Positions 38,290-48,624 are shown, counted from the stretch's first letter. The stretch is 64,000 nt of DNA from Mizugakiibacter sediminis (GCF_000953855.2 NZ_DF970160.1:19862-83861); one strand, 5' to 3'. Program-made: numbers and translations. The notes: generated by a model not told the origin, from the letters alone.

Positions 38290-39246
38290 TCAGATGATCG
38301 CCGTCTGCCAGTCCTCGTCGGTGCCTTCGTTGACGCCTTCCAGCAGGAAGGTGCTGAGGTAGCGCTCGCCGGTGTCGGGCAGCATGGCGAGGATGACGTC
38401 GCCCTGGCGCGCCTGCTTCGCCACCTCGAGCGCGGCGGCGAAGGTGCCGCCGGCGGAGATGCCGACGAAGATGCCTTCCTTCTGCGCGAGCTGGCGCGCG
38501 GTGTCGCGCGCGGTCACCTCGTCGACCGGCAGGATGCGGTGCGCCACGGCCTTGTTCAGCACCGCCGGCACGAAGTCGGGCGTCCAGCCCTGGATCTTGT
38601 GCGGATGCCACTCGTCGCCCTTCAGCAGCGCGGCATTGGCCGGCTCGGTGGCGACGATCTGCACTTCCGGCCGCGCCGTGCGCAGCACTTCGCCGACGCC
38701 GGTGAGCGTGCCGCCGGTGCCCCAGCCGCTGACGAACCAGTCGAGGCGGCGGCCGGCGAAGTCGGCGAGGATTTCCGCGGCGGTGGTCTGACGGTGATAG
38801 GCCGGATTGGCGGGGTTGTCGAACTGGCGGGCGAGGAAGGCGCCGTGCTTCTTGGCGTAGGCCTCGGCCGCGCGCACCATGCCGCTGCCGCGCTCGGCGG
38901 CGGGCGTCAGGATCACCTTGGCGCCGTAGGCGCGCATCAGCTTGCGGCGCTCGATCGAGAACGTCTCGGTCATGAAGGCGACGAACGGGTAGCCGCGCGC
39001 GGCGCACACCATGGCCAGCGCCACGCCGGTGTTGCCGCTGGTCGCCTCGACCACGGTCTGCCCGGGTTTCAGCAGCCCGCGCTGCTCGGCATCGAGGATG
39101 ATGGCGATGGCCAGGCGGTCCTTGACCGAACCGCCCGGATTGAACGCCTCGACCTTGACGTACATCTCGACGCCCGCGGGCGCCAGACGGTTGATGCGGA
39201 CGACGGGAGTGCGGCCGATGGTGTCGGTGATGCTCGCGTGGATCAT
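38290..39246 (-). CDS. cysK: Cysteine synthase A (O-acetylserine sulfhydrylase)
   Basis: Makes cysteine from O-acetylserine and sulfide with PLP. The 318 residues carry the PLP lysine in NPGGSVKDRLA near 37-47, the substrate loop TSGNTG near 72-77, and the phosphate loop GTGGTLTG. The first residues (IHASITDTIGRTPVVRINRL) are typical of CysK. CysM is the alternative, since the loop residues that separate them cannot be judged with certainty by eye. It stands alone. Confidence 0.9.
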   Translation of the reverse strand: MIHASITDTIGRTPVVRINRLAPAGVEMYVKVEAFNPGGSVKDRLAIAIILDAEQRGLLKPGQTVVEATSGNTGVALAMVCAARGYPFVAFMTETFSIERRKLMRAYGAKVILTPAAERGSGMVRAAEAYAKKHGAFLARQFDNPANPAYHRQTTAAEILADFAGRRLDWFVSGWGTGGTLTGVGEVLRTARPEVQIVATEPANAALLKGDEWHPHKIQGWTPDFVPAVLNKAVAHRILPVDEVTARDTARQLAQKEGIFVGISAGGTFAAALEVAKQARQGDVILAMLPDTGERYLSTFLLEGVNEGTDEDWQTAII

Positions 39247-39504
39247 GGGGGCGTCCTCGGATGGGAGCGGGGATGGCACGCAGGCCTGCGCGAAGCCGCG
39301 CAAGGGTCGCGCGCAGCGGGTTAAGCGGGTGTTGCGGCCGGGGGGCCGCGGGCCGCCTCAACGGCGGCAGAGACATCGGCCGCCGAGGGCGTCCGGGAAG
39401 AGAGGCAGGAGCGGGCGGGAAGCGATCCGCATGGGCGCCGAGCTTGCGGGCGTCGCCGCCCGCGTGTCAAGCGTTCGGACGTCCAAACGCCGCGCGGCGG
39501 CGAT

Positions 39505-40227
39505 TCAGCGCGGCAGGTCGGGGAGCTGCGGGCTGGCGGTGAGGTCGCGCTTCTGGCGCGTGCCGGCCAGCTCTTCGCCGTGCACCACGTACCAGACGTT
39601 CTCGGCGATGTTGGTGGCGTGGTCGCCGATGCGCTCGATGTTCTTCGCCATGAACAGCAGGTGCGTGCATGGCGTGATGCTGCGCGGGTCCTCCATCATG
39701 TAGGTGAGCAGCTCGCGGAACAGGCCGGTGTACATCGCGTCCAGTTCGGCGTCGCGCGACCAGGCGACGCGCGCGCGCTCGGCGTCGCGGTCGCGATAGG
39801 CGGCCAGCACCTCGCGCACCAGCTCCGCCGCCAGGCCGGCCAGCACCGGCAGGCCGTGCGCCGGCGCCACCGGCGCGACCACGTTCAGCGCCATCGAACG
39901 CTTGGCGACGTTGGCGGCGTAGTCGCCGATGCGCTCGATCGCCGAGGCGATGCGCAGCGCGGCGAGGATCTCGCGCAGGTCGCGCGCCATCGGCTGGCGC
40001 AGCGCCAGCAGGCGCACGACGTCGTGGCTGACCTCGTGCTCGAGCGCGTCGATCGCCTCGTCGTTGTCGATCACCCGCTGCGCGGCCTTGCTGTCGCGGC
40101 GCATCAGCACGTCGATCGCCGCTTCCAGCTGGTTCACGGCGAGTTCGCCCATGCGCACGATCTCGCCGGTGAGGCGGGCGAGTTCGGTGTCGTAGCTCTT
40201 CAGGATGTGGTCGTGGGGCGTGCTCAT
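39505..40227 (-). CDS. phoU: Phosphate-specific transport system regulator PhoU
   Basis: A 240-residue all-helical protein that links the Pst transporter to the PhoR/PhoB system and restrains Pho signalling when phosphate is ample. It has two three-helix repeats, each with an E/DxxxD metal-binding signature (for example ERIGDYAANVAKR near 97-109 and ERIGDHATNIAEN near 201-213). It is the last gene of the pst unit, separated from pstB by a REP-like pair. It may therefore be expressed at a lower level than pst. Confidence 0.95.
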   Translation of the reverse strand: MSTPHDHILKSYDTELARLTGEIVRMGELAVNQLEAAIDVLMRRDSKAAQRVIDNDEAIDALEHEVSHDVVRLLALRQPMARDLREILAALRIASAIERIGDYAANVAKRSMALNVVAPVAPAHGLPVLAGLAAELVREVLAAYRDRDAERARVAWSRDAELDAMYTGLFRELLTYMMEDPRSITPCTHLLFMAKNIERIGDHATNIAENVWYVVHGEELAGTRQKRDLTASPQLPDLPR

Positions 40228-40263
40228 GGTGGCGCCTCGCTTGCGTGGCCGGCTTCCGTTTCC

Positions 40264-40390
40264 CGTCGTTCCGGCGAACGTCGGAACCCGGCGTCTTCAT
40301 CAGGTCCGTATACGTCTACTTGCGTGCTTCGCACGGTGTTTCCACTGCATGCCGGCTTTCGCCGGAAGGGCGACGCGGGGCGTTACGCCG
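40264..40390. repeat. REP-like inverted pair between pstB and phoU
   Basis: Two divergently oriented palindromic units frame this stretch: one around 40264-40294 (CGTTCCGGCGAACGTCGGAA) and one around 40350-40390 (GCCGGCTTTCGCCGGAAGGG). The second is followed by GGGGCGTTACGCCG. The middle contains TGCTTCGCACGGTGTTTC. The same layout, including the middle and the tail, occurs at 59750-59877, so this is a dispersed family of BIME type. Confidence 0.8.
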
Positions 40391-40413
40391 TTCCCGCCTC
40401 CCGCCTCCCGTCC

Positions 40414-41241
40414 TCACCCGAACCGCCCCGTAATGTAATCCTCGGTCTGCTGTCTGGCCGGCTTGGTGAAGATCGTCTCGGTGCGGTCGAACTCGACCAG
40501 CTCGCCGAGATACATGAAGGCGGTGTGGTCCGAGCAGCGCGCCGCCTGCTGCATGTTGTGGGTGACGATCACGATGGTGTAGTCGCGTTTCAGTTCCTCG
40601 ATCAACTGCTCGATGCGGCCGGTGGCGATCGGGTCGAGCGCCGAGGTCGGCTCGTCGAGCAGCAGCACCTCCGGCTTCAGCGCGATCGCGCGGGCGATGC
40701 ACAGGCGCTGCTGCTGGCCGCCGGACAGGCCGAGCGCGTTCTGCTTCAGCTTGTCCTTGACCTCGTCCCACAGCGCGGCCTGGCGCAGCGCGCGCTCGAC
40801 GCGCGCGTCCATCGCGGCGCGGCCGAGCTTCTCGTGGTGGCGGATGCCGTAGGCGATGTTGTCGTAGATCGACATCGGGAACGGCACCGGCTTCTGGAAC
40901 ACCATGCCGACCTTGCTGCGCAGGCGGTTCAGCGAGTAGCGAGGATCGAGGATGTTCTCGCCGTCCAGCAGCACCTCGCCCGTGGCTTCCAGCTTCGGGT
41001 AGATCGCGTAGATGCGGTTCAGCACGCGCAGCAGGGTCGACTTGCCGCAGCCGGAGGGGCCGATGATCGCCGTGACCTGGCGCGTCGGGATGTCCAGCGA
41101 GATGCCCTTCAAAGCATGGAAGCCGTGGTAGTAGAAGTCGAGGCCGCGCACCGCGATCTTCGGCGTCTGCGGGGCGGACGCCTGCGCGGGCGCGGAAGCG
41201 GCGGTGGCGGGAGCGATCGACGCGGCGGCGCTGTCAGTCAT
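40414..41241 (-). CDS. pstB: Phosphate ABC transporter ATP-binding protein
   Basis: ATPase of the high-affinity phosphate importer. The 275 residues have Walker [13 protein letters not shown] near 61-72, the signature [14 protein letters not shown] and Walker [14 protein letters not shown] 30-residue Ala/Pro-rich N-terminal extension precedes the normal ABC start. The start lies inside the end of pstA (8-base overlap), so translation is coupled. Confidence 0.97.
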   Translation of the reverse strand: MTDSAAASIAPATAASAPAQASAPQTPKIAVRGLDFYYHGFHALKGISLDIPTRQVTAIIGPSGCGKSTLLRVLNRIYAIYPKLEATGEVLLDGENILDPRYSLNRLRSKVGMVFQKPVPFPMSIYDNIAYGIRHHEKLGRAAMDARVERALRQAALWDEVKDKLKQNALGLSGGQQQRLCIARAIALKPEVLLLDEPTSALDPIATGRIEQLIEELKRDYTIVIVTHNMQQAARCSDHTAFMYLGELVEFDRTETIFTKPARQQTEDYITGRFG

Positions 41242-42091
41242 GGGTCACCTTGCTGCGCGCGAGCAGGAAGCGGGAAATCAGGCTGAGCGCGAGGACGAAC
41301 AGGGTCACGACGAAGGCACCCGCCCAGGCCAGCGCGTGCCAGCTCTCGAACGGGCTCATCGCGAACTGGAAGATCACCACCGGCACGCTGGCCATCGGCT
41401 TGGTGACGTCCGCGCTCCAGTACTGGTTGTTGAGGGCGGTGAACAGCAGCGGCGCGGTCTCGCCGCTGATGCGCGCCAGCGCCAGCAGCACGCCGGTGAC
41501 GATGCCGGCGCGCGAGGCGCGCAGCAGGATCTGCAGCACCATTTTCCACTGCGGCACGCCCAGCGACAGCGCCGCCTCGCGCATCGTCGACGGCACCAGG
41601 CGCAGCATCTCGTCGGTGGTGCGCACCACCACCGGGATCACCAGCAGCGCCAGCGCGATGGCGCCGGCGATCGCCGAGAACTGCCTGGTCTGCGCCACGA
41701 TCAGCGTGTAGACGAACAGGCCGAGCACGATCGAGGGCGCGGACAGCAGGATGTCGTTGAGGAAGCGGATCGTCTCGCCGAGCTTGCCGCGGCGCGCGTA
41801 CTCCGCCAGCCAGGTGCCGGCGCAGATGCCGATCGGCGCGCCGATCGCCAGCGCCATCAGGCTCATCAGCACGCTGCCGAACAGCGCGTTGGCGAGGCCG
41901 CCGTCGGCGCCGGGCGGCGGCGTCATCTGCGTGAACAGCGCCGGCTTCAGCGCGTCGATGCCGCGCAGGAAGGTGATGCCGAGGATCCACACCAGCCAGA
42001 ACAGCCCGAACAGCGTGGCCAGGCTGCCGAGGCCGAGCGCCATCGCGTTCTTGATCGCGCGCCAGCGGTAGAGGGAGGCGTTGCCGGCCAT
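41234..42091 (-). CDS. pstA: Phosphate ABC transporter permease PstA
   Basis: Inner-membrane permease subunit of 285 residues with six helices. It shows the EAA-type cytoplasmic loop in [21 protein letters not shown] near 170-190 that contacts PstB, and [14 protein letters not shown]. It overlaps pstB by 8 bases and shares one base with the pstC stop. A long same-frame opening upstream belongs to the antisense of pstC and is not part of the gene. Confidence 0.95.
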   Translation of the reverse strand: MAGNASLYRWRAIKNAMALGLGSLATLFGLFWLVWILGITFLRGIDALKPALFTQMTPPPGADGGLANALFGSVLMSLMALAIGAPIGICAGTWLAEYARRGKLGETIRFLNDILLSAPSIVLGLFVYTLIVAQTRQFSAIAGAIALALLVIPVVVRTTDEMLRLVPSTMREAALSLGVPQWKMVLQILLRASRAGIVTGVLLALARISGETAPLLFTALNNQYWSADVTKPMASVPVVIFQFAMSPFESWHALAWAGAFVVTLFVLALSLISRFLLARSKVTHD

Positions 42092-43074
42092 CACGCGCCC
42101 TCCCGGCGGGCCAGGCGCAGCAGCATCAGCTTGGCGACCGCCAACACCACGAAGGTGACCACGAACAGCAGGAAGCCCAGCGCGATCAGCGAGGAGCGGT
42201 GCAGGTCGGTATAGGCCTCGGTGAATTCGTTGGCGATCACCGAGGCGATCGAATTGCTCGGCATCAGCAGCGAGGCGGAGAGCTGATGCGCGTTGCCGAG
42301 CACGAAGGTGACGGCCATGGTCTCGCCGAGCGCGCGGCCGAGACCGAGGAACACGCCGCCGATCACCGCCGAGCGCGTGTACGGCAGCACGATGTCCCAG
42401 ACCACCTCCCAGGTGGTCGAGCCGAGCGCGTAGGCGGATTCCTTCAGCCGCGTCGGCACGGTCAGGAACACCTCGCGCATCACCGAGGAGATGTAGGGGA
42501 TGATCATGATCGCCAGCACGATGCCGGCGGTGAGCATGCCGATGCCGAGTGGCGGCCCCTGGAACAGCGCGCCGACGCCGGGGATCGCGCCGAGGTGGTC
42601 GTTGACCCAGGGCTCGACGTGCTCGGCCAGGAACGGTGCGAACACGAACAGGCCCCACATGCCGAAGATGATCGAGGGGATGCCGGCCAGCAGCTCGATC
42701 GCCGAGGCGATCGGCGTGCGCATCCAGTTCGGCGCCACCTCGGTCAGGAACAGGGCGATGCCGAAGCTGACCGGCACGGCGATCGTCATCGCGATCAGCG
42801 CGGTCACCACGGTGCCGTAGATCGGCACCAGCGCGCCGAAATCGCCGTTGACCGCGTCCCACGCCTCGCTCCACAGGAACCTGAGGCCGAAGGTCTCGAA
42901 GGCGAGCCGGCCGCCCCACGCGGTCGAGGCGGCGGCGCCGAGCAGCGCGGCCAGCACCAGCAGCGCGCAGGCCATCAGCGCATAGCGGAACAGGCGGTCG
43001 TGGCGCGCGTCGCGGACGCCGCGCAGGTCGACGTCGGTGTCGCCGGGTTCGGGCGGGGCGGTGGTCGCGTGCAT
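42091..43074 (-). CDS. pstC: Phosphate ABC transporter permease PstC
   Basis: Second permease subunit, 327 residues, with six main helices. It has the phosphate-pathway segments [20 protein letters not shown] and [14 protein letters not shown], and the EAA-like loop [20 protein letters not shown]. The N-terminal 30 residues are polar and variable. It lies 85 bases after pstS and one base overlaps pstA. Confidence 0.95.
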   Translation of the reverse strand: MHATTAPPEPGDTDVDLRGVRDARHDRLFRYALMACALLVLAALLGAAASTAWGGRLAFETFGLRFLWSEAWDAVNGDFGALVPIYGTVVTALIAMTIAVPVSFGIALFLTEVAPNWMRTPIASAIELLAGIPSIIFGMWGLFVFAPFLAEHVEPWVNDHLGAIPGVGALFQGPPLGIGMLTAGIVLAIMIIPYISSVMREVFLTVPTRLKESAYALGSTTWEVVWDIVLPYTRSAVIGGVFLGLGRALGETMAVTFVLGNAHQLSASLLMPSNSIASVIANEFTEAYTDLHRSSLIALGFLLFVVTFVVLAVAKLMLLRLARREGA

Positions 43075-43159
43075 GCTCGCTCTGGGGTCCGTTCAACGCG
43101 AAGCGCGCACGCCGTGATGCGGCGTGCGCGCCCGCGTCATGTTGCGTTGACGAAGCGTC

Positions 43160-44179
43160 TTACTGCTTGAATTCGGTCTTCCAGTAGTTCTCGATGCGGT
43201 CGACCAGTTCCTTCGGCAGGGCGACGTAGTCCAGCGAGGCCGCCTGCTGCTGGCCGTTCTCGAACGACCACTTGAAGAAGTCGAACGCGGCCTTGGCGTG
43301 CTCGGCGTTCTTCGCCTGCTTGTACATGATCGCCCAGGTGGTGGCGGTGATCGGCCACGCGTCGGCGCCCGGCGCGTTGGTCATGATCAGGTTGAAGTCC
43401 TTGGCGCCGGCCCAGTCGGCGGTGGCCGCCGCGGCCGCGAAGGCCTTGGCGTTCGGCTCGAGGTAGTTGCCGGCCGCGTTCTGCATCTGCGTGTAGGTCA
43501 TCTTGTTCTGCAGCGCATACGCGTACTCGACGTAGCCGATCGAGTTCTTGATCTGGCTGACGTAGGCGGACACGCCCTCGTTGCCCTTGCCGCCGAGGCC
43601 GGTCGGCCACGGCACGGAGGTGCCGAAGCCCACCTTCGCCTTCCACTCCGGGCTGACCTTCGACAGGTAGTTGGTGAAGTTGTAGCTGGTGCCGGAACCG
43701 TCGGAGCGGTGCACCACGGTGATCGCCTTGGCCGGCAGCGCCACGCCCGGGTTCAGCCCGGCCAGCGCCGGATCGTTCCACTTGGTGATCTTGCCGAGGT
43801 AGATGTCGGCCAGCACTTCGCCGGTGAGCTTGAGCTGGCCGGCCTTGACGCCTTCCACGTTGATCACCGGCACGATGCCGCCGACCACGACCGGGAACTG
43901 GCCGAGGCCGAACTTGGCGAGGTCCTCGGCGCTCAGCGGCGCGTCGGAGGCGCCGAAGTCGACGGTCGCCGCCTTGATCTGCGCAATGCCGCCGCCGGAG
44001 CCGATCGACTGGTAGTTGATGCGGTTGCCGGTCTTCTCGGCGTAGGTGGCCGACCACTTGGACAGCACCGGATAGACGAAGCTCGAGCCGGCGCCGGTGA
44101 TGTCGGTCGCGTGCGCGGACGCGGCGCCGAACAGCACGGCGGCGGTCACGGCGACGCGGATAGCGATGGTTTTGAACAC
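43160..44179 (-). CDS. pstS: Periplasmic phosphate-binding protein PstS
   Basis: Captures phosphate in the periplasm for PstCAB. The 339 residues have a signal peptide (1-24, ending AHA) and then the conserved start DITGAGSSFVYPVLSKW. The phosphate-contact loops include SIGSGGGIAQI and HRSDGSGTSYNF. The start is a GTG with AAGGGGAA at the right spacing; no nearer ATG gives a full signal peptide. A Pho box lies about 90 bases upstream. Confidence 0.95.
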   Translation of the reverse strand: MFKTIAIRVAVTAAVLFGAASAHATDITGAGSSFVYPVLSKWSATYAEKTGNRINYQSIGSGGGIAQIKAATVDFGASDAPLSAEDLAKFGLGQFPVVVGGIVPVINVEGVKAGQLKLTGEVLADIYLGKITKWNDPALAGLNPGVALPAKAITVVHRSDGSGTSYNFTNYLSKVSPEWKAKVGFGTSVPWPTGLGGKGNEGVSAYVSQIKNSIGYVEYAYALQNKMTYTQMQNAAGNYLEPNAKAFAAAAATADWAGAKDFNLIMTNAPGADAWPITATTWAIMYKQAKNAEHAKAAFDFFKWSFENGQQQAASLDYVALPKELVDRIENYWKTEFKQ

Positions 44180-44267
44180 GGCAGTTCCCCTTGTCTCGGA
44201 ACGATACGGGCGCAGCCCGCCCGGCGCCCTTTGTAGGGAGGCCGTGTTGCAATGAAACGAACCGAAC

Positions 44268-44285
44268 GTTGCAGTTGCATGACAG
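44268..44285 (-). promoter_or_regulatory. Pho box upstream of pstS
   Basis: On the minus strand CTGTCAT-GCAA-CTGCAAC gives two 7-base PhoB half-sites with the standard 11-base period. Weaker units continue downstream (TTGCAAC ends near 44244). It starts 106 bases before the pstS GTG. PhoB activation of pst on phosphate starvation is the expected consequence. Confidence 0.75.
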
Positions 44286-44289
44286 CGCC

Positions 44290-44656
44290 GCGCGATGGTC
44301 ACGCGGGCCTCCTCCGCCCGCGGCTCGACGGCGGCCGCAACGGCTGTTGCCGCAGGGGCGTCGGAGGTCATCGCCCTGGCCGGTCCGGGCGGCACGCCCC
44401 ATACGCGGGCCGGGGGCCTGCGAAGCCCGGCGGGCCGCGGCGGGGATGCACCGGGCCCGGCCGCGCACTGCCTGGAGCGGCGGGCCGCTCGGCCGTCAGC
44501 CGTCGGGCAGCGTCGGCCGGACCTCGGTCGGGCGGGCGGGGTCGGCGCGTCCCCGATCGCGGACGCGTGCGCTCTCCCGGTCACATTTCGCCGCCGCGGT
44601 TCGTCCTGGAGGCGAGGTTCCACCCCTCCACCGATGTGATACGCGAGGCCATCCCC
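44290..44656. other. Intergenic region between pstS and the AhpD-like gene, no gene seen
   Basis: The 367 bases are extremely GC-rich. Frames that stay open through it give only Arg/Gly/Pro-rich sequence without family character. The last 60 bases (from about 44595) are less GC-rich and probably contain the promoter of the AhpD-like gene. Confidence 0.5.
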
Positions 44657-45121
44657 ATGCAACTGCAAGCACGCATGACCCATCCCGTACAGATCCTGCC
44701 GGACGCGATGAAGGCGATGATGGCGTTGAAGGCGAGCGTGGACGGCAGCGGTCTGCCGGCCGGGCTCGTCCACCTCGTCGACCTGCGCGCCAGCCAGATC
44801 AACGGCTGCAGCTTCTGCGTCGACATGCACTGGCGCGAGGCGAAGCAGGTGGGCGAGACCGACGAACGCCTGTTCGCCGTCGCCGCTTGGCGCGAGGCGC
44901 CGTACTTCACCGAAGCCGAACGCGCCGCGCTGGCGCTGACCGAGGCGATGACGCGCATCGCCGACCGCGCCGACCCGGTGCCCGACGAGGTCTGGAACGA
45001 GGCCAGGCGCCACTTCGACGACAAGGCGCTGGCGGGGCTGACGCTCGCCATCGCCGCGATCAACGTCTGGAACCGCCTGAATGCCGCCATCCGCCAGCCG
45101 GCGGGCGCGCGGAGGAGCTGA
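44657..45121 (+). CDS. Carboxymuconolactone decarboxylase / AhpD-like family protein
   Basis: A 154-residue all-helical protein of the AhpD superfamily. The redox motif GCSFCVDMHW places a CxxC pair near 51-54 with the following histidine, as in alkylhydroperoxidase-like members. It likely protects against peroxides, but the substrate and electron donor are unknown. The ATG at 44657 follows GAGG. It stands alone, convergent with rnt. Confidence 0.88.
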   Translation: MQLQARMTHPVQILPDAMKAMMALKASVDGSGLPAGLVHLVDLRASQINGCSFCVDMHWREAKQVGETDERLFAVAAWREAPYFTEAERAALALTEAMTRIADRADPVPDEVWNEARRHFDDKALAGLTLAIAAINVWNRLNAAIRQPAGARRS

Positions 45122-45165
45122 GCCGGTCGCGCGGCCGGCCCGTCTGCGGGCCGGCCGTGCTCGCC

Positions 45166-45828
45166 TCACGGCGTGCCGAGCGTGGCGCGCTCGAATTCCT
45201 CGAGCTGTTTCCAGCGGTTGACGATGCGGCAGAACAGCTCGGCGGTGCGCTCGGCGTCGTAGATCGCCGCGTGCGCCTCGCGGCCGTCCCAGGGAATGCC
45301 GGCGGCGACGGCGGCCTTGGACAGCACGGTCTGGCCGTAGGCGAGGCCGGCCAGGCTGACCGTGTCGAAGCAGCTGAACGGATGGAACGGGCTGCGCTTG
45401 TGGCCGCTGCGGCGGATCGCGGCGTTGAGGAAGCCGAGGTCGAAGGCCGCGTTGTGGCCGACCAGGATCGCGCGCTGGCAGCCGGCCTCCTTGACCGCCT
45501 TGCGCACCGGCCTGAACACGTGCTCCAGCGCCTCGCGCTCCGGCATCGCGAAGCGGAACGGGTGATCGGGATCGATGCCGGTGATTTCCAGCGCGCGCGG
45601 ATCGAGGTTGGCGCCGGGGAACGGCACCACGTTCGCGGCGACCGCGGGTTCCGGGTGCAGGCAGCCGTCGGCGTCCATGCGCACGGTCACCGCGGCAATC
45701 TCCAGCAGCGCGTCGCGCTCGGCGTCGAAGCCGCCGGTCTCGACGTCGACGATCACCGGGAGGAAGCCGCGGAAGCGTTCGGCGAGCGGCAGCGCGCCGG
45801 CCGGCGCACGTTCGGGCTGGGCATTCAT
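45166..45828 (-). CDS. rnt: Ribonuclease T
   Basis: DEDD-type 3' exoribonuclease that trims tRNA and 5S/23S rRNA ends. The 220 residues have Asp/Glu in [19 protein letters not shown] near 28-45, Asp in [11 protein letters not shown] near 125-135, and His/Asp in [14 protein letters not shown] near 186-199. All four acidic residues and the histidine are present. It lies 44 bases after an unknown membrane-anchored gene and may be the last gene of the hvf operon transcript. Confidence 0.93.
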   Translation of the reverse strand: MNAQPERAPAGALPLAERFRGFLPVIVDVETGGFDAERDALLEIAAVTVRMDADGCLHPEPAVAANVVPFPGANLDPRALEITGIDPDHPFRFAMPEREALEHVFRPVRKAVKEAGCQRAILVGHNAAFDLGFLNAAIRRSGHKRSPFHPFSCFDTVSLAGLAYGQTVLSKAAVAAGIPWDGREAHAAIYDAERTAELFCRIVNRWKQLEEFERATLGTP

Positions 45829-45872
45829 GCGCGGATTATGGCCGATCGCGGCGGGCGGCGGGAGCGCCGCGT

Positions 45873-46322
45873 TCAGCGCAGCCGCGCGAGGTCGGCGAGC
45901 ACCTGCATGCGCAGCTCGTTCAGCGCGGCGGAGATGGCCGCCTCGGCGGTGTCGTCGTCGCCGAGGTGGTCGGCGTGCGTCGCCCAGGCGTCGAACGCCT
46001 CGCGCGCGGCACGCGCGCTCGCCGGCGAGACCAGCGCGCCGAGATCGCGGATCAGCGCCGCCTTGCCCCAGCCGTCGATGTGCGTCATGGCGCTGCGATC
46101 GCCGCCGTAATGGCGGTTGTCGACGATCTGCTGCAGCTGGCCGGCCTGTTCGAGCAGCACGAAGGCCGCCTGGCGCACGTTGCGATGCGATTCGGTGGTT
46201 TCGTTGCGCCAAGTGTTGTAGCCGAGGCCGGCCAGCGCCACCGCCAGGCTGAGCAGGGCGAGCAGACGCCCGGACCAGTCGCGTCCGGGCGTCGTCCGGG
46301 CGATGGCGCGGGCCGCGCGCAC
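45873..46322 (-). CDS. Uncharacterised membrane-anchored protein in the hvf operon
   Basis: A 149-residue protein with one N-terminal hydrophobic helix (about 18-35) followed by a polar, helical domain rich in Ala, Glu and Asp that would face the periplasm. I recognise no family. The start is a GTG placed 4 bases after the DoxX stop, so it is almost certainly translated from the same message as hvfABC and the DoxX gene. A role tied to that system is possible but unproven. Confidence 0.6.
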   Translation of the reverse strand: MRAARAIARTTPGRDWSGRLLALLSLAVALAGLGYNTWRNETTESHRNVRQAAFVLLEQAGQLQQIVDNRHYGGDRSAMTHIDGWGKAALIRDLGALVSPASARAAREAFDAWATHADHLGDDDTAEAAISAALNELRMQVLADLARLR

Positions 46323-46326
46323 GGGC

Positions 46327-46992
46327 TCAGGCGCCCAGCAGGTGTTCCGCCACCAGCAGCGCCGCCGCGACCGCCAGCAGGGCGATGCCGAACATCGGCA
46401 GCAGCATCAGGAAGCAGGCGCCGAGCAGTGCGGCCGCCAGCGCCCACGCGCGGGCGTCGAAGCGCGGCGCCGGCATGGTGTCGGCGGCGAGCAGCCGTGC
46501 CAGCAGCGCGTCCAGGCTGAAGTAGCCGGGTCCCTGGAACATCAGCGGCAGCAGCATCACCACGAACAGCAGCGGCAGCTTGAAGTTGCCGTAGCCCATG
46601 TCGGTGATCGCGTAGCCCTTGGCCAGATCGCTCCACATGCTGACCATGTCCGGCCAGTGCACGGCCGCGGTGGCGACGAAGGTGACGAACAACAGCGCGA
46701 ACGCGGCGAAGCGCGTGCCGAGGCCCAGCCACAGCAGCACCGCGCCGGCGAGTTCCGTCCACGTCGACAGCGTCCAGCTGAAGCCGGCCGGCAGATGGTT
46801 GAACGGGAACGGGAAACGGTCCTGGATGTCGGCGAACCAGTTTTCGCCGAGCAGTTTCTCGCGGCCGGACTCGAAGAATTCCCAGCCCATCACCAGCCGC
46901 AGCACCAGCGGCGGCAGCCACTGGCCGACGCCGCGCAGGCGCGCGGTGAGGCCTTCCCAGGCGCCCAGCGCGCCTGCGATCGCGGTGTTCAT
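46327..46992 (-). CDS. DoxX family membrane protein of the hvf operon
   Basis: A 221-residue inner-membrane protein with the DoxX signature around [20 protein letters not shown] (about 29-49) and four or more hydrophobic helices. It is longer than plain DoxX by a C-terminal hydrophobic pair (about 183-216). DoxX proteins are the usual fourth member of hvf/buf RiPP operons (HvfD). The exact role there is unknown; membrane redox or transport support is suggested. The gene starts 18 bases after hvfC. Confidence 0.85.
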   Translation of the reverse strand: MNTAIAGALGAWEGLTARLRGVGQWLPPLVLRLVMGWEFFESGREKLLGENWFADIQDRFPFPFNHLPAGFSWTLSTWTELAGAVLLWLGLGTRFAAFALLFVTFVATAAVHWPDMVSMWSDLAKGYAITDMGYGNFKLPLLFVVMLLPLMFQGPGYFSLDALLARLLAADTMPAPRFDARAWALAAALLGACFLMLLPMFGIALLAVAAALLVAEHLLGA

Positions 46993-47010
46993 CGTTGATT
47001 CCCTCGTCTG

Positions 47011-47778
47011 TCAGCGCGGGCGCGTGCCGAGCAGGGCGCCGCGATCCCGCAGCGCGCGCAGCAGGGCGATGCCCGCCTCGCGCAACCCGGGGGCGGTGCC
47101 GGCATGTTCCGCCAGCAGCGCGTCCAGGCATTCAAGACCGGACAATCGCTCGTTCGCTTGCAGGCGCGCGAACAGCAGCGCGCCGAGCGGGTCCAGCGCG
47201 TGGAACTCGACGCGGTCCTCGGCGTTGCGCAGCAGCAGGATCAGCGTCGGCTCGGCCGGTGGTTCGGCGGGACGGAATTCCGGGCCGATGCGGTGCACGG
47301 GCCAGCGGTACTGCAGCAGCCAGGCCAGCGGCGAAGGCACCGGCACGCCGCCGACGGGATCGCCGTCGGGATCGTGCGGCACGTCGGCGGCCTCGCGCTC
47401 GTCCAGCGCGAGGCGCGTCTCGGCGTACTCGTAGTGCGCCAGCTCGGGCAGGAACGGCGGATCGTCGGCGCCGCGCGTGGCGCGCGCCTCGAGATAGGCG
47501 ATGAACTCGCCGCCGATCTCGTGGAACAGCGGCGAGCGCGCCGGGTGCTCGCGGTAGAAGTCGCGCACCAGGCGGCGCCAGGCGGCGTCATCGTGGAGCC
47601 GGCGGATCACCGGAAAGTTGGCGGCCAGCAGCGACTCGACGTTGTTGAAGAACAGCTCGCGGTACACCTGCAGGCGGCGATCCTCGATGCCGGGCGGCGC
47701 GGGGATGTTCTCCGGGTCGCGCAGGTGCGCGGCGAAGCGGTATTGCAGGGTGCGCGTGGCTTCAGGCGACAGCGGCAT
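47011..47778 (-). CDS. hvfC: HvfC-like RiPP maturation partner (DUF2063)
   Basis: A 255-residue protein with the N-terminal DUF2063 domain (about 10-100), including [23 protein letters not shown], and a C-terminal domain (about 150-250). In characterised hvf/buf systems the DUF2063 protein binds the precursor and forms the working complex with the DUF692 iron enzyme. The gene overlaps the end of hvfB by 17 bases, in line with tight stoichiometry. The symbol is assigned by operon order and domain. Confidence 0.88.
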   Translation of the reverse strand: MPLSPEATRTLQYRFAAHLRDPENIPAPPGIEDRRLQVYRELFFNNVESLLAANFPVIRRLHDDAAWRRLVRDFYREHPARSPLFHEIGGEFIAYLEARATRGADDPPFLPELAHYEYAETRLALDEREAADVPHDPDGDPVGGVPVPSPLAWLLQYRWPVHRIGPEFRPAEPPAEPTLILLLRNAEDRVEFHALDPLGALLFARLQANERLSGLECLDALLAEHAGTAPGLREAGIALLRALRDRGALLGTRPR

Positions 47779-48616
47779 GGCGCGCCTCCGCGCGGCTCGT
47801 CTGCTGCAGCGCGCGCACGCGCGCGACCTCGTCCAGCAGCTCGGCCAGCGGCGGGAAGTTGAAGTCGCGCTCGAGCAGGGTCGGCACCGGGCCGAGGCGC
47901 CGGTAGGTGCGTTCGAGCAGTGCCCACACCGGATCGGCCACCGCCGCGCCGTGCGTGTCGACGATCAGGTCGGGCGCCTCGACGTAGTGGCCGGCGACGT
48001 GCAGGTAGGCGACACGCTCGAGCGGCAGCGCGGCGATGTAGGCGTCGGGGTCGTAGCCGTGGTTGATGCTGTTGACGTAGACGTTGTTGACGTCCAGCAG
48101 CAGGTCGCAGTCGGCTTCCGCCAGCACGGCGTTGACGAATTCGATCTCGCGCATCTCCGCGCCGGGGATGGCGTAGTAGGACACGTTCTCCACCGCGATG
48201 CGGCGGCCGACGATGTCCTGCGCGCGGCGGATGCGCGCGGCGACGCGATGCACGGCCGCTTCGGTGAACGGGATCGGCATCAGGTCGTAGAGCTGCGCGT
48301 CGTCCGCGCAGTAGGAAAGATGCTCGCTGTAGCAGCGCACCTGGTGAGCGTCGAGGAAGCCGCGCACGCGCTGCAGCAGGTCCTCGTCCAGCGGCGCCGG
48401 CCCGCCCAGCGACAGCGACAGGCCGTGGCAGACGAACGGATGGCGCTCGGTGAGCGCGCGCAGCGCGCGGCCGGGCTGGCCGCCGACGCCGATCCAGTTC
48501 TCCGGCGCGATCTCGAAGAAATCGACGGCCGGCGGCGCAGGCAGATCCTGCAGCGGGCCCAGCAGGGCCCGCCGCAGGCCGAGTCCGGAGCCTTCGACGG
48601 GAAAGCGCGGACTCAC
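47762..48616 (-). CDS. hvfB: HvfB-like multinuclear iron oxidase (DUF692/MNIO)
   Basis: A 284-residue TIM-barrel enzyme of the DUF692 family, which modifies cysteines of ribosomal peptides using two or three irons. Metal-site candidates are His64 (HGLSLSLGG), His99 (SEHLSY), Glu143 (VENVSYY), Asp176/Asn177 (DVNNVY), His206/His210 (HVAGH), Asp220/His222 (DTHG) and Glu249. In related systems the enzyme turns EGKCG cysteines into oxazolone/thioamide copper ligands. The start is a GTG 8 bases after hvfA. All expected ligands appear intact. Confidence 0.92.
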   Translation of the reverse strand: MSPRFPVEGSGLGLRRALLGPLQDLPAPPAVDFFEIAPENWIGVGGQPGRALRALTERHPFVCHGLSLSLGGPAPLDEDLLQRVRGFLDAHQVRCYSEHLSYCADDAQLYDLMPIPFTEAAVHRVAARIRRAQDIVGRRIAVENVSYYAIPGAEMREIEFVNAVLAEADCDLLLDVNNVYVNSINHGYDPDAYIAALPLERVAYLHVAGHYVEAPDLIVDTHGAAVADPVWALLERTYRRLGPVPTLLERDFNFPPLAELLDEVARVRALQQTSRAEARHAAVA

Positions 48617-48624
48617 GGGGCGAC

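Noticed and set aside
44290..44656. Coding sequence upstream of the AhpD-like gene
   Set aside because: The open frames give only Arg/Gly/Pro-rich sequence, the normal product of random very GC-rich DNA.
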